A stretch of 64,000 bases of DNA from Mesorhizobium sp. NZP2298. GTDB lineage: Bacteria; Pseudomonadota; Alphaproteobacteria; Rhizobiales; Rhizobiaceae. Below the pieces are notes generated by a model. The model worked only from the letters and a program-made list of their open reading frames with translations. It searched no databases and was not told the origin of the DNA. The translations under genes were made by a program, and so were the position numbers. The stretch covers positions 372,001 to 436,000 of the forward strand of contig NZ_CP033365.1 of NCBI RefSeq assembly GCF_013170825.1, written 5' to 3'. Positions 34,873 to 44,061 of this stretch are shown here, in pieces; the stretch's first letter is position 1; the number at the start of each line of letters is the position of its first letter.

Positions 34873-35832
34873 ATGTCTTCACCCATCCTGAAACTAATCG
34901 CCCAGCGCATTGCGCTGGGCATCCTCCTTCTGTTGGCCATATCGGTCCTGATCTTCGCCGGCACCCAGATCCTGCCCGGCGACGTCGCACAAGCCATTCT
35001 GGGACAATCGGCGACACCGGAGTCGCTCGCCAATCTGCGCGAGCAGCTCGGGCTGAACGATCCGGCCTATGTCAGGTATTTCCATTGGCTCGGCGGTGTG
35101 CTGACCGGCGACCTCGGCACGGCCATGTCGAGCGGCCAGGATATCGCCACCTCGATCAAAGGCCGGCTGTGGAATACGCTGTTCCTTGCCTTCTGGGCGG
35201 CGATCGTGGCGGTGCCGCTGGCGATCATCCTCGGCCTGATCGCCGTGCGCTACCGCAATGGCTGGGTCGACAAGCTGATCTCCGGGCTGGCGCTCGCCTC
35301 CACCTCCTTCCCCGAATTCTTCATCGGTTATCTCCTGGTCTATTTCTTCGCCGTGAAATGGCAGATCTTCCCCGCCATCTCGACCGTCTATGACGGCATG
35401 CCGTTCGGCGAGCGGATGCAGGCCATCGCGCTTCCGGCGACGGCGCTCACCCTGGTGGTGCTCGCCCATATGATGCGCATGACCCGCGCGGCGATCCTCA
35501 ACGTCATGCAGTCGGCCTATGTCGAGACGGCGGAGCTCAAGGGCCTTTCGGCCTTCGCGGTCATCCGCAAGCACGCCTTCCCGAACGCGATCGCGCCGAT
35601 CATCAACGTCGTCATGCTCAATCTCGCCTATCTCATCGTCGGCGTGGTCGTGGTCGAGGTGATCTTCGTCTATCCCGGCATGGGCCAGTATCTGGTCGAC
35701 CACGTCACCAAGCGCGACGTGCCGGTGGTGCAGGCCGTCGGCCTGATCTTCGCCGCCGTCTACATCAGCCTCAACATCATCGCGGACATAGCGGCGATCG
35801 TCGCCAATCCGCGTCTCAGACATCCAAAGTGA
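34873..35832 (+). CDS. ABC transporter permease (DppB-like)
   Basis: This 319-residue inner-membrane protein has six hydrophobic segments. The N-terminal helix is LGILLLLAISVLIFAGTQIL, with the typical GDVAQAILGQSATPESLANL loop. The EAA loop before the ATPase-contact region reads VETAELKGLSAFAVIRKHAFPNA, matching DppB/OppB. It follows the first binding-protein gene by 16 bases and precedes the DppC-like gene by ten. Confidence 0.92.
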   Translation: MSSPILKLIAQRIALGILLLLAISVLIFAGTQILPGDVAQAILGQSATPESLANLREQLGLNDPAYVRYFHWLGGVLTGDLGTAMSSGQDIATSIKGRLWNTLFLAFWAAIVAVPLAIILGLIAVRYRNGWVDKLISGLALASTSFPEFFIGYLLVYFFAVKWQIFPAISTVYDGMPFGERMQAIALPATALTLVVLAHMMRMTRAAILNVMQSAYVETAELKGLSAFAVIRKHAFPNAIAPIINVVMLNLAYLIVGVVVVEVIFVYPGMGQYLVDHVTKRDVPVVQAVGLIFAAVYISLNIIADIAAIVANPRLRHPK

Positions 35833-35842
35833 GGGGGCGGGC

Positions 35843-36667
35843 ATGCTCGATATAAAACGCATCCCCATCCCCGCGCTGATCGGCCTGGTGCTGACCGCCC
35901 TGTTCGTGCTGGCGGCGGTCTTCGCACCGTTGATCGCCCCGCACGGCAATGCCGAGATCGTCGGCGACGTCTGGGAGCCGATGTCGGCAACGCATTGGCT
36001 GGGCACCGACAATCTGGGCCGTGATCTCTTGTCGCGCATGATCTACGGCGCCCGCATCACCCTGTTCATCGCCGTGCTGGCCACCGCGCTGTCCTTCTCG
36101 CTCGGCGCCATACTCGGTTTCTCGGCGGCGGTGTTCGGAGGCTGGTTCGACACGATCCTGTCGCGTCTCGTCGACCTGCTGATGTCGATCCCGACGCTGA
36201 TCATGGGTCTGGTCGTGCTCTCCGTGCTGCCGACGAACCTGGTGACGCTGATCCTGGTCATGGGCATCCTCGACTCGACACGCGTCTACCGCCTGTCACG
36301 CGCGGTCGCCGTCGACATCAACGTCATGGACTATGTCGAGGCGGCAAAACTGCGCGGCGAAGGCAGTGCCTGGATCATCTTCCGCGAGATCCTGCCCAAT
36401 GCGCTGTCGCCACTGGTTTCGGAACTCGGCCTGCGCTTCATCTATGCGGTGCTGTTCCTGTCGACGCTGTCCTTCCTCGGCCTTGGCGTGCAGCCGCCGG
36501 ACGCCGACTGGGGCGGCATGGTCAAGGAGAACAAGGACGGCATCGTCTTCGGCATTGCCGCCGCGCTCATTCCGGCGGGAGCGATCGCGGCGCTCGCCAT
36601 CTCGGTCAACCTTGTCGCCGACTGGATCCTCAACCGCACGACAAGCCTGAAGGGAGGACGCGGGTGA
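35843..36667 (+). CDS. ABC transporter permease (DppC-like)
   Basis: This 274-residue membrane protein is the second half of the importer channel. It has the DppC opening (IGLVLTALFVLAAVFAPLIAP), the HWLGTDNLGRDLLSRMIYGAR motif typical of DppC/OppC, and the EAA loop YVEAAKLRGEGSAWIIFREILPN. The stop codon overlaps the start of the ATPase gene, and GGGAGG for that gene lies within its last codons. Confidence 0.92.
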   Translation: MLDIKRIPIPALIGLVLTALFVLAAVFAPLIAPHGNAEIVGDVWEPMSATHWLGTDNLGRDLLSRMIYGARITLFIAVLATALSFSLGAILGFSAAVFGGWFDTILSRLVDLLMSIPTLIMGLVVLSVLPTNLVTLILVMGILDSTRVYRLSRAVAVDINVMDYVEAAKLRGEGSAWIIFREILPNALSPLVSELGLRFIYAVLFLSTLSFLGLGVQPPDADWGGMVKENKDGIVFGIAAALIPAGAIAALAISVNLVADWILNRTTSLKGGRG

Positions 36668-38322
36668 TGGCCGACAGCAAAGCGAAACCCGGCGTGCTGC
36701 TCGATATCCGCAACCTGCGAATCGAGGCCACGGTGTACCCGCCCGGCGAGGCGCCAAAGAACATCGTGCTGGTGCACGATGTCTCGCTGACGCTGGAAAA
36801 GGGCAAGGTGCTGGGCCTGATCGGCGAGTCCGGCGCCGGCAAGTCGACCATCGGCCTGTCTTCCATGGGCTATGGCCGCGGCGGCGTGCGCATCACCGGC
36901 GGCGAGGTGATCCTCAATGGCCGTGACATCCTGAAGGGCGGCAAGGAAGGCTTCCGCAAGCTGCGCGGCCGCGAGGTCTGCTATGTCGCGCAATCGGCGG
37001 CCGCCGCCTTCAATCCGGCGCACCGGCTCATGGACCAGGTGGTGGAAGCCACGCTGCTGCACGGCACGGCGACACGCGCCGAGGCCGAGAAGCGAGCGGT
37101 CGCGTTGTTCAAGAAGCTCAGCCTGCCAAACCCCGAAACCATCGGCGAACGCTTTCCGCACCAGGTCTCGGGCGGCCAGCTGCAGCGCGTGATGACGGCA
37201 ATGGCGCTGTGCTCGGAACCGGACCTGATCGTCTTCGACGAGCCGACGACGGCGCTCGACGTGACGACACAGATCGACGTTCTGGCGGCGATCAAGGATG
37301 CCATCCGCGACACCCATGTGGCGGCGCTCTACATCACGCACGACCTTGCCGTGGTCGCCCAGGTCTCCGACGAGATCATGGTGCTGCGCCACGGCCGGCT
37401 GGTCGAATGGGGCGGCACAAGGCAGATCATCAAGGAGCCGCGCCAGGAATACACCAACGCGCTGGTCTCGGTGCATGAGATCGAACATGCCGAACAGAAG
37501 CCGGGCGGGACGCCGTTCCTGTCGGTGAAAAATGTCACCGCCGCCTATGGCGGCGGCCAGGTCAAGGTGCTGAAGAACGTTTCGGTCGATATCTATCCCG
37601 GCCAGACGCTGGCCGTGGTCGGCGAGTCCGGCTCCGGCAAGTCGACGCTGGCGCGCGCCATCACCGGACTTCTGCCGCCCGAGCAGGGCAATGTCACCTT
37701 CGATGGACGCCCGCTGGCCAACCGGCTTGCCGACCGGCCGAAGGAGGATCTGCGCCAGTTGCAGATGATCTACCAGATGGCCGACGTGGCGATGAACCCG
37801 CGCCAGACCGTCGGCACCATTATCGGCCGCCCGCTCGAATTCTATTTCGGCATGCGCGGCCGAGAACGCGACAAGCGCGTTGCCGAACTGCTCGACGAGA
37901 TCGAGATGGGCAAGGGTTTCCTTGACCGCTATCCGGCCGAGCTTTCGGGCGGCCAGAAGCAGCGCGTCTGCATCGCGCGCTCGCTTGCCGCCAAGCCGAA
38001 GCTGATCATCTGCGACGAGGTCACCTCGGCGCTCGACCCGCTGGTGGCCAATGGCATCCTGAAGCTGCTGCTGAACCTGCAGCAGCACGAAAAGGTCGCC
38101 TATCTCTTCATCACCCACGACCTGGCGACGGTGAAGTCGATCGCCGATTCGATCGCGGTGATGTATCGCGGCGAAGTGGTGCGCTACGGCTCGAAGAGCA
38201 AGGTTCTCACACCGCCCTTCGATGCCTATACGGACCTTCTCTTGTCGTCGGTTCCGGAAATGGAGATCGGCTGGCTGGAAAAGGCCATCAAGGGGCGGCG
38301 CATGGCCAGCGCGGGGAACTGA
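36667..38322 (+). CDS. Fused dual ATPase of the peptide-type ABC transporter (DppD-DppF)
   Basis: This 551-residue protein has two complete nucleotide-binding domains, replacing separate DppD and DppF subunits. NBD1 has Walker A GESGAGKST, signature VSGGQLQRV and Walker B LIVFDEPTTALD. NBD2 (from about residue 280) has GESGSGKST, LSGGQKQRV and LIICDEVTSALD. NBD1's Walker B ends DEPT while NBD2's ends DEVT, as in oligopeptide transporters. It may start at ATG 36667 (TGATG overlap) or the GTG one codon before. Confidence 0.92.
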   Translation: MADSKAKPGVLLDIRNLRIEATVYPPGEAPKNIVLVHDVSLTLEKGKVLGLIGESGAGKSTIGLSSMGYGRGGVRITGGEVILNGRDILKGGKEGFRKLRGREVCYVAQSAAAAFNPAHRLMDQVVEATLLHGTATRAEAEKRAVALFKKLSLPNPETIGERFPHQVSGGQLQRVMTAMALCSEPDLIVFDEPTTALDVTTQIDVLAAIKDAIRDTHVAALYITHDLAVVAQVSDEIMVLRHGRLVEWGGTRQIIKEPRQEYTNALVSVHEIEHAEQKPGGTPFLSVKNVTAAYGGGQVKVLKNVSVDIYPGQTLAVVGESGSGKSTLARAITGLLPPEQGNVTFDGRPLANRLADRPKEDLRQLQMIYQMADVAMNPRQTVGTIIGRPLEFYFGMRGRERDKRVAELLDEIEMGKGFLDRYPAELSGGQKQRVCIARSLAAKPKLIICDEVTSALDPLVANGILKLLLNLQQHEKVAYLFITHDLATVKSIADSIAVMYRGEVVRYGSKSKVLTPPFDAYTDLLLSSVPEMEIGWLEKAIKGRRMASAGN

Positions 38323-38487
38323 GCAATTCCGGAAGGCGAGCGGGTTTCCGCTCAGCTAAAACAAAGGGATGGACTGAAGCGGCTGGCCGGGGAGCGACCA
38401 TCGTCATCAGCATGCAACACTAGGGCGCCACAGGTCCTTCCGGACGGGCGGCGCCGGTGTGACGTTATTTTCAACAAGGGGTAGGAC

Positions 38488-40077
38488 ATGAAGACTGAAC
38501 TCGACCATCTCGCTGAGCTCGCCGGCCAGGGCCGGATATCACGTCGCGACTTCCTTGGCCGCACCGCGGCGCTGGGTGTGTCGGCGGCGCTGGCAACGAC
38601 GCTGGCCGGGAAAGCCTTCGCACAGACGCCGGTCAAGGGCGGCATCCTCAAGGCCGGCCTGCAGGGTGGCGAATCGACCAACAGCCTCGATCCGGCGCTG
38701 AACCTCAGCCAGGTCACCTACAGTTTCGGCAAGCAGTGGGGCGAATATCTGGTCCGGCTGATGCCGGACAACAGCCTGACCAACATGATCGCGCAGGAGA
38801 TCGGCGCTTCCAAGGACGCCAAGACCTGGACGATCAAGGTGCGTGACGGCATCGAGTTCCACAATGGCAAGACGGTGGCAGCGGAAGACATCGCAGCCAC
38901 GATCGAGCGCCATGCCGACGAGAAGTCCAAATCCGGCGCGCTCGGCATCCTCAAGAACATCAAGGGCGTCAAGGCGAGCGGCAAGGAAGTCATCGTCACG
39001 CTCGGCGATGCGGACGCCGACTTCCCCTACCTCATGGCCGACTACCATCTCGTCATCCAGCCGAATGGCGGCAAGGACAATCCGAATGCCGGCATCAGCG
39101 CCGGCCCTTACAAGGTCACTGTCAACCAGCCCGGCGTGCGCCATGGCGGCGAGCGCTTCGCCAACTACTGGCAAGGCGACAAGCTGGGCCATGCCGACCA
39201 GATCGAGATCGTCGTCATCAATGACGCGACGGCGCGGCTGGCCGCGCTGCAGGGCGGCCAGGTGCACATGATCAACCGCGTCGAGCCAAAGGTCGTCGAC
39301 CTGGTCAAGCGCATCCCGGGCGTCACCATCGAGAACGTGTCGGGCAAGGGCTACTATCCGTTCAACATGTTCTGCGACACGGCGCCGTTCGACAACAATG
39401 ACCTTCGCATGGCGCTCAAGCTCGCCATGGACCGCGACGAATTGCTGGAAAAGATCCTGCGCGGCTACGGTTCGGTCGGCAATGACTTCCCGATCAACGA
39501 AGCCTACCCGCTGTTTTCCACTGACATCGAGCAGCGCAAGTTCGATCCGGAAAAGGCGGCGGCGCTCTACAAGAAGTCGGGCCACAGCGGCTCCATCCTG
39601 CTGCGCACCTCCGACGTCGCCTTCCCCGGCGCCGTTGACGCGGCCCAGCTTTACCAGCAGAGCGCCGCGAAGGCCGGCATCAAGATCGAGATCAAGCGCG
39701 AGCCGGGCGACGGCTATTGGTCGGAGGTCTGGAACAAGCAGCCCTTCTCGCTCTCCTACTGGGGTGGGCGCGCCACGCAGGACCAGATGTATTCCACCGG
39801 TTACGTTTCGACCGCCGACTGGAACGACACGCGCTTCAAGCGGCCGGAATTCGACAAGATGCTGTTTGCGGCGCGCGGCGAACTCGACCAGGCCAAGCGC
39901 AAGGCGATCTACCACGACATGGCGGTGCTGATGCGCGACGAAGGCGGCCTGATCGTGCCGTTCTTCAACCAGTTCATCGATGCCGCCGCCACCAACAAGA
40001 TCAGCGGGTTTGCCAAGAGCCCTATCGGCGAAATGATGGACGGCTACGCGCTTGGCGAGTGCTGGCTCAACGCTTAG
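38488..40077 (+). CDS. Peptide-type ABC transporter substrate-binding protein (second copy)
   Basis: This 529-residue protein is a close paralogue of the binding protein at 33270-34856, by eye about three-quarters identical. It has the same Tat-like ISRRDFLG signal and a cleavage region ending LAGKAFAQT. The body aligns without gaps of note (GERFANYWQGDK, NDATAR, NTAPFDNNDLRMALKLA in the first copy and CDTAPFDNNDLRMALKLA here). A 165-base gap after the ATPase gene includes a hairpin around GAGCGGGTTTCCGCTC. Two receptors for one importer probably broaden or tune substrate range. Confidence 0.92.
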   Translation: MKTELDHLAELAGQGRISRRDFLGRTAALGVSAALATTLAGKAFAQTPVKGGILKAGLQGGESTNSLDPALNLSQVTYSFGKQWGEYLVRLMPDNSLTNMIAQEIGASKDAKTWTIKVRDGIEFHNGKTVAAEDIAATIERHADEKSKSGALGILKNIKGVKASGKEVIVTLGDADADFPYLMADYHLVIQPNGGKDNPNAGISAGPYKVTVNQPGVRHGGERFANYWQGDKLGHADQIEIVVINDATARLAALQGGQVHMINRVEPKVVDLVKRIPGVTIENVSGKGYYPFNMFCDTAPFDNNDLRMALKLAMDRDELLEKILRGYGSVGNDFPINEAYPLFSTDIEQRKFDPEKAAALYKKSGHSGSILLRTSDVAFPGAVDAAQLYQQSAAKAGIKIEIKREPGDGYWSEVWNKQPFSLSYWGGRATQDQMYSTGYVSTADWNDTRFKRPEFDKMLFAARGELDQAKRKAIYHDMAVLMRDEGGLIVPFFNQFIDAAATNKISGFAKSPIGEMMDGYALGECWLNA

Positions 40078-40108
40078 TCGAACCCTGCCTGCCTGATTCA
40101 CGTGTAAG

Positions 40109-40140
40109 AACGCCGTGTGCCCGAAACGGCACGCGGCGTT
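40109..40140 (+). terminator. Hairpin terminator after the ABC transporter unit
   Basis: The arms AACGCCGTGTGCC and GGCACGCGGCGTT pair with a single G-T wobble around a six-base loop, and CCCGTTTC follows. The trailing T run is short, so termination may be partial and allow read-through into the phosphodiesterase gene. Confidence 0.5.
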
Positions 40141-40162
40141 CCCGTTTCAACTGCTGGACATC

Positions 40163-41014
40163 ATGGAGCTGCCCGTGGCGCTCAAATCCAAACTTCTGCT
40201 AATCATCCTCGATGGTGTTCCCTACAGGAACTGGCGCCGGCTGATGGGCAATCTCGAGGGCTGGGTGCAATCGGGCGAGGCACGGGTCTGGAAGATGCGC
40301 TCGGTGCTGCCATCGACCTCAGCCTGCTGCTATGCTTCCATCCACACCGGCGTGTCGCCGCAGGTGCATGGAATTCTTTCCAACGAGAACCGCTTCCGGG
40401 TCGCGCAGCCCGACATTTTCTCGGAAGTCAGCAAGGCGGGCGGCAAGACCGGCGCTGTGACGCACTCCTACTGGTCGGAATTCTTCCGGTCCTATCCGTT
40501 CGACCTGGTGGAGGACATGGAATATGACGAGCCCGGTGGTCCGATCACGCATGGCCGGTTCCACACCATGACCGGCTACAATGCCCGTAACCAGATGACG
40601 CCGAGCGACGTCGACCTGTTCGCAACGCTGACCATGCTGACGAAACGCCACGGCATCGACTACGGCATCCTGCACACATGCACGCTGGACTCGATGGGCC
40701 ATCGCTTCGGCCACGACTGCCACGAGATGGACCATGCCGTCTATGCGATGGACGGCATGCTGGCAGCCTTCCTGCCGGGCTGGATCGAAGCCGGCTACGA
40801 GGTCATGGTCACGGCCGACCACGGCCAGACCGACCGTGGCCACCATGGCGGCCATGACGACGAAATGCAGGATTTCGCGCTGTATTATTTCGGTTCGGCG
40901 AAAGGCCCCGAGGGCGATACGCTGCTCGACCAGTTGCAGCTGGCGCCGACCGTGTTGAGCCGGCTCGGCGTGCCGGTGCCGGCGACGATGAAGGCGAAGA
41001 CGTTCTTGGGGTGA
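40163..41014 (+). CDS. Alkaline phosphatase superfamily phosphodiesterase (NPP-like)
   Basis: This 283-residue protein is related to nucleotide pyrophosphatase/phosphodiesterases. The metal-binding Asp is in LLLIILDGVPYRNW, a probable nucleophile region is in VLPSTSACCYASIHTG, and later metal ligands are in HTCTLDSMGHRFGHDCHEMD and VMVTADHGQTDRGHHGGHDD. No signal peptide is present. The start is either ATG 40163 or GTG 40175, the latter having ATGGAG at a good distance. It follows the ABC importer unit; the imported compound may carry a phosphodiester, by inference. Confidence 0.85.
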   Translation: MELPVALKSKLLLIILDGVPYRNWRRLMGNLEGWVQSGEARVWKMRSVLPSTSACCYASIHTGVSPQVHGILSNENRFRVAQPDIFSEVSKAGGKTGAVTHSYWSEFFRSYPFDLVEDMEYDEPGGPITHGRFHTMTGYNARNQMTPSDVDLFATLTMLTKRHGIDYGILHTCTLDSMGHRFGHDCHEMDHAVYAMDGMLAAFLPGWIEAGYEVMVTADHGQTDRGHHGGHDDEMQDFALYYFGSAKGPEGDTLLDQLQLAPTVLSRLGVPVPATMKAKTFLG

Positions 41015-41024
41015 GCGCGACTTT

Positions 41025-41180
41025 CCCTTCTCCCCTTGTGGGAGAAGGTGGCCTCGCGAAGCGAGGTCGGATGAGGGGTGCTCCAGCTTGGCGACGACGG
41101 CACTCCGTCACCCCACCCCTCATCCGTCTCGGCGCTGCGCGCCGATCCACCTTCCCCCACAAGGGGGGAAGGAAGAGGCG
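41025..41180. repeat. RIME-like mosaic intergenic palindrome
   Basis: Two inverted units face each other. The left runs CCCTTCTCCCCTTGTGGGAGAAG...GGATGAGGGGTG (to about 41080). The right runs CACCCCACCCCTCATCC...CTTCCCCCACAAGGGGGGAAG (about 41109-41173). Small internal hairpins (CCTCGCGAAGCGAGG; CGGCGCTGCGCGCCG) sit in each arm. It is the same class as the element at 5752-5928. Confidence 0.75.
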
Positions 41181-41237
41181 CCCCTACTGGCAACCTCCCC
41201 TTTCTTCAGTTAGCCTCCGCGAATTCCTTGGCGGAGG

Positions 41238-41864
41238 ATGAACCTTTTTGGACCGATCAGCGACAGAGCAGACAGGAGCCAGGCGGCTCGACCGGTCATG
41301 ACGGCAGCGACGGATACCGATCGCGCGCTTGTCGACCGGGTCGCGAAGGGCGACCGTGCCGCCGTGCGGCTCCTGTTCATGCGTCACCACGCGCGCGTAT
41401 ACCGCTTCGTGACGCGCCAGACGGGATCGGAAATGATGGCTGACGATATCGCGAACGAAGTCTTCCTCGAATTGTGGCGACAGGCGCCAGGCTTCGAGGG
41501 ACGCTCCGAAGTCTCGACATGGCTGCTCGGCATCGCCCGGTTCAAGGCGCTGTCCCTGCTGCGCAAGAAGAAGGAAGACTGGATCGACGATGAGGCCGCT
41601 GCCGCGGTGCCCGACAGCGCCGACACGCCGGAGGTCGTCACGATGAAAGAGGACAAGGCCGCCGCCTTGCGCCGCTTTGTCGATGCCTTGCCCGAAGAGC
41701 ACCGCACGGTGATCGACCTTGCCTATTATCACGGACAGTCGGTGACCGAGATCGGCGAGGTGCTCGGCATCCCGGTCGCGACCGTCAAGACCCGGATGTT
41801 CTACGCCCGCAAGAAACTCGGAGAGGCCCTCAAGGCCGCCGGTTACGACAGGGGGTGGCCATGA
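41238..41864 (+). CDS. ECF-type RNA polymerase sigma factor
   Basis: This 208-residue sigma-70 family factor has sigma-2 (residues about 35-105, RHHARVYRFVTRQTGSEMMADDIANEVFLELW) and sigma-4 (about 140-195, LPEEHRTVIDLAYYHGQSVTEIGEVLGIPVATVKTRMFYARKKL) with a short linker, the ECF layout. The ATG at 41238 sits directly against GGAGG. That site is the 3' arm of a hairpin (CCTCCGC 41214-41220 with GCGGAGG 41231-41237). ATG 41298 is an alternative start. It is coupled to the anti-sigma gene by ATGA. The inducing stress is unknown. Confidence 0.9.
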   Translation: MNLFGPISDRADRSQAARPVMTAATDTDRALVDRVAKGDRAAVRLLFMRHHARVYRFVTRQTGSEMMADDIANEVFLELWRQAPGFEGRSEVSTWLLGIARFKALSLLRKKKEDWIDDEAAAAVPDSADTPEVVTMKEDKAAALRRFVDALPEEHRTVIDLAYYHGQSVTEIGEVLGIPVATVKTRMFYARKKLGEALKAAGYDRGWP

Positions 41865-42529
41865 GCGCCGCTGAAAAAATGTCGCGCCGCGACGAAATGG
41901 AAACGCTGCTGCCGTTCTACCTGAACGGCTCGCTGGAAGGCTCGGAGCTGGAAGCCGTCGAAGAATGGCTGGCGACAGATCCAGCCGCAATGGCAGCCCT
42001 TGGCGAGGCGGAGGCCGAATTCTCCGGCGTATCTGCCGCCAATGAGGCGATCCGTCCACCGGCCGATGCGCTCAGCCGCTTCGCCAGGGCACTCGACGCC
42101 GAAGCGGGACCGGCACGGGCACCGGCAGGCTCCTCCTGGCTGGCGCAGGCCTGGGGGCGGTTCATGGCGGTGCCGGTCGGTGTCGCCTGGGCCACGGCCG
42201 CGGTTTTGCTGGCCCTGATCGCGGTGCAGTCCCTGGTGCAGCCCGGCGGCAAGGGCAAGGACTTCGAGATTGCCGGCGCCCAAGACGACCTGGCGAAAAT
42301 GCCGTTCGCGCTGGTCAAGTTCAAGCCGGATGCGAAGATATCCGATATTTCGGGCTTCCTCGGCAGCAGCGGGTTGAAGATCATTGGCGGGCCGACCGCC
42401 GATGGCGTGTTCCGGCTCGGCATTCCCGCGGCCAACGCAGCCGACTACACCAAGCAGCTCGGCCTTATTGCTGCCCAGCCGTTCACCGAGACTGTGATCG
42501 AGGGAAGGAAACCGGCTGATGGCGGCTGA
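41861..42529 (+). CDS. Anti-sigma factor, single membrane span
   Basis: This 222-residue protein has a cytoplasmic N-terminus resembling the zinc-less anti-sigma domain (EMETLLPFYLNGSLEGSELEAVEEWLA), one transmembrane helix (about residues 103-126, VPVGVAWATAAVLLALIAVQ) and a periplasmic C-domain. The start overlaps the stop of the sigma gene. Its own end overlaps the subtilisin gene by 11 bases, so all three are one operon. The layout is that of a membrane-tethered sigma inhibitor. It could be released by proteolysis, but I cannot show that the adjacent protease does this. Confidence 0.85.
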   Translation: MSAAEKMSRRDEMETLLPFYLNGSLEGSELEAVEEWLATDPAAMAALGEAEAEFSGVSAANEAIRPPADALSRFARALDAEAGPARAPAGSSWLAQAWGRFMAVPVGVAWATAAVLLALIAVQSLVQPGGKGKDFEIAGAQDDLAKMPFALVKFKPDAKISDISGFLGSSGLKIIGGPTADGVFRLGIPAANAADYTKQLGLIAAQPFTETVIEGRKPADGG

Positions 42530-43967
42530 GGCGGTCATTCGATTTGCGGTGATCCTTGCGGCGGCGATGACAATCGCCGCAGTGCCTGCATCGGCACAGA
42601 CCAACGACACCACTGGCGACCAGACAAAGATCGACTGCCGCAACGGTACCAATGCGGCAGGAGCCGACTGCGCCAAGGACAACGAAAAGGACGGTGCGGG
42701 GGCGGCGCGGCCCGGCGCCGTCTTTCTTCCGGCCCTGATCGTCGACCTCTTTCCCAATCCCGCCGAAACTCCGGTGCCCGTGCCGACACCCGCACCGCGC
42801 CAGGATCCGGGTACGCCGCCGGCCGCCCCCGCCGATACGCAACCGGGAACCTCGGCCGGTGGGCCGATCGTTTCGCCCACCGATCTCATCGCCGTTCAGC
42901 CGCAGCGCGCGGTGGTGGGCGATTTCGTACCCGACGAGGTGCTGGTGACCGTCGACGGCGATGCCGGCGCCGTGCAGCAGATCGCCGCCTCCTTCGGCCT
43001 TCAGGTTCGTTCGCAGCGCCAATCGCGGCTGCTCGGCACCACGCTGGTGCGTTTCGGCATTCCCGACGGCCGCCCTGTCGGCGTCGTGCTGGCACAGCTT
43101 GCCGCCGACGGCCGCACGCAGCGCCGCGAGCCCAACCACATCTACTCGCTGCAGCAGGCCGCCGGCATCGTCAACTATGCCTTCGATCGCATCGCGCTCG
43201 ACGCCAAGCAAGCCAGCGGCGAAAACGTTCGTGTTGCCGTTATCGATACCGGCATCGACGACACCAATCCGGCACTGGCCGGCGTCATCGCCGGTCAGTT
43301 CGACGCAATGCCCGACGTGCCGATCGAAAAGCGCGACCATGGTACTTCGATCGACGGCCTGATCGCCGGCGTCGGCGCGCTTGGAGGCATGGCGCCGGGC
43401 GCCAGGATCTACCACGCCCGTGCCTTCGAAGGCGGCAAGTCGACCATGGACGTCATCCTGTCGGCACTCGACTGGGCGGCCGAGCAGAATGTCAGCATCA
43501 TCAATATGAGCTTCGTCGGGCCGAAGAACGGCCTGCTCGGCGCCGCCTGCCGCAATGCACGGGCACTCGGCATGGTGCTGGTCGCCGCCGCCGGCAATAA
43601 CGGGCCGAAGGCACCCTATGGCTATCCGGCCGCCTTCGACGGCGTCATCGCGGTGACCGCGACCGACGCCAAGGACGCTCTGATGCCGCAGGCCAACCGT
43701 GGCGCCTATGTCTTCATTTCGGCGCCCGGCGTCGAGATGGTGGCGCCAAGCGGCGCCGGCTCCGATGTCGTCACTGGCACCTCGTTCGCGGCGGCGATCG
43801 TGAGTGGCGCCATCGCCAATCTCCTCCATGCCGCGCCCGGGCGCTCGGCCGACGACATCGAGAAAGCACTGGCGGCGACAGCGAAAGATCTCGGCCCCAA
43901 GGGGCGCGACAACGACTTCGGCTACGGACTGCTGGACATCAAGGCGGCCGAAGCGGCGAAGGAGTGA
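42519..43967 (+). CDS. S8 family serine protease (subtilisin-like)
   Basis: This 482-residue exported protease has a signal peptide (FAVILAAAMTIAAVPASA) and then a long low-complexity linker rich in Pro and Ala (about residues 80-115). An inhibitor-like region (FVPDEVLVTVDGDAGAVQQI) and a catalytic domain follow. The catalytic triad is D243 (VAVIDTGID), H274 (KRDHGTSIDG) and S422 (VTGTSFAAAIVSG), with the oxyanion Asn region in VLVAAAGNNGPKAPYG. It overlaps the anti-sigma gene by 11 bases. Such sigma/anti-sigma/protease operons suggest a cell-envelope response, but the target is unknown. Confidence 0.92.
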   Translation: MAAEAVIRFAVILAAAMTIAAVPASAQTNDTTGDQTKIDCRNGTNAAGADCAKDNEKDGAGAARPGAVFLPALIVDLFPNPAETPVPVPTPAPRQDPGTPPAAPADTQPGTSAGGPIVSPTDLIAVQPQRAVVGDFVPDEVLVTVDGDAGAVQQIAASFGLQVRSQRQSRLLGTTLVRFGIPDGRPVGVVLAQLAADGRTQRREPNHIYSLQQAAGIVNYAFDRIALDAKQASGENVRVAVIDTGIDDTNPALAGVIAGQFDAMPDVPIEKRDHGTSIDGLIAGVGALGGMAPGARIYHARAFEGGKSTMDVILSALDWAAEQNVSIINMSFVGPKNGLLGAACRNARALGMVLVAAAGNNGPKAPYGYPAAFDGVIAVTATDAKDALMPQANRGAYVFISAPGVEMVAPSGAGSDVVTGTSFAAAIVSGAIANLLHAAPGRSADDIEKALAATAKDLGPKGRDNDFGYGLLDIKAAEAAKE

Positions 43968-44061
43968 GCCTGGGCACCTACACCGGCTATCTGCAACGGC
44001 CAAGATGGGTGGATTGCAGTCGCCGACCTGCATGGCGATGGACCATGCTTGGCGCGCGCCC

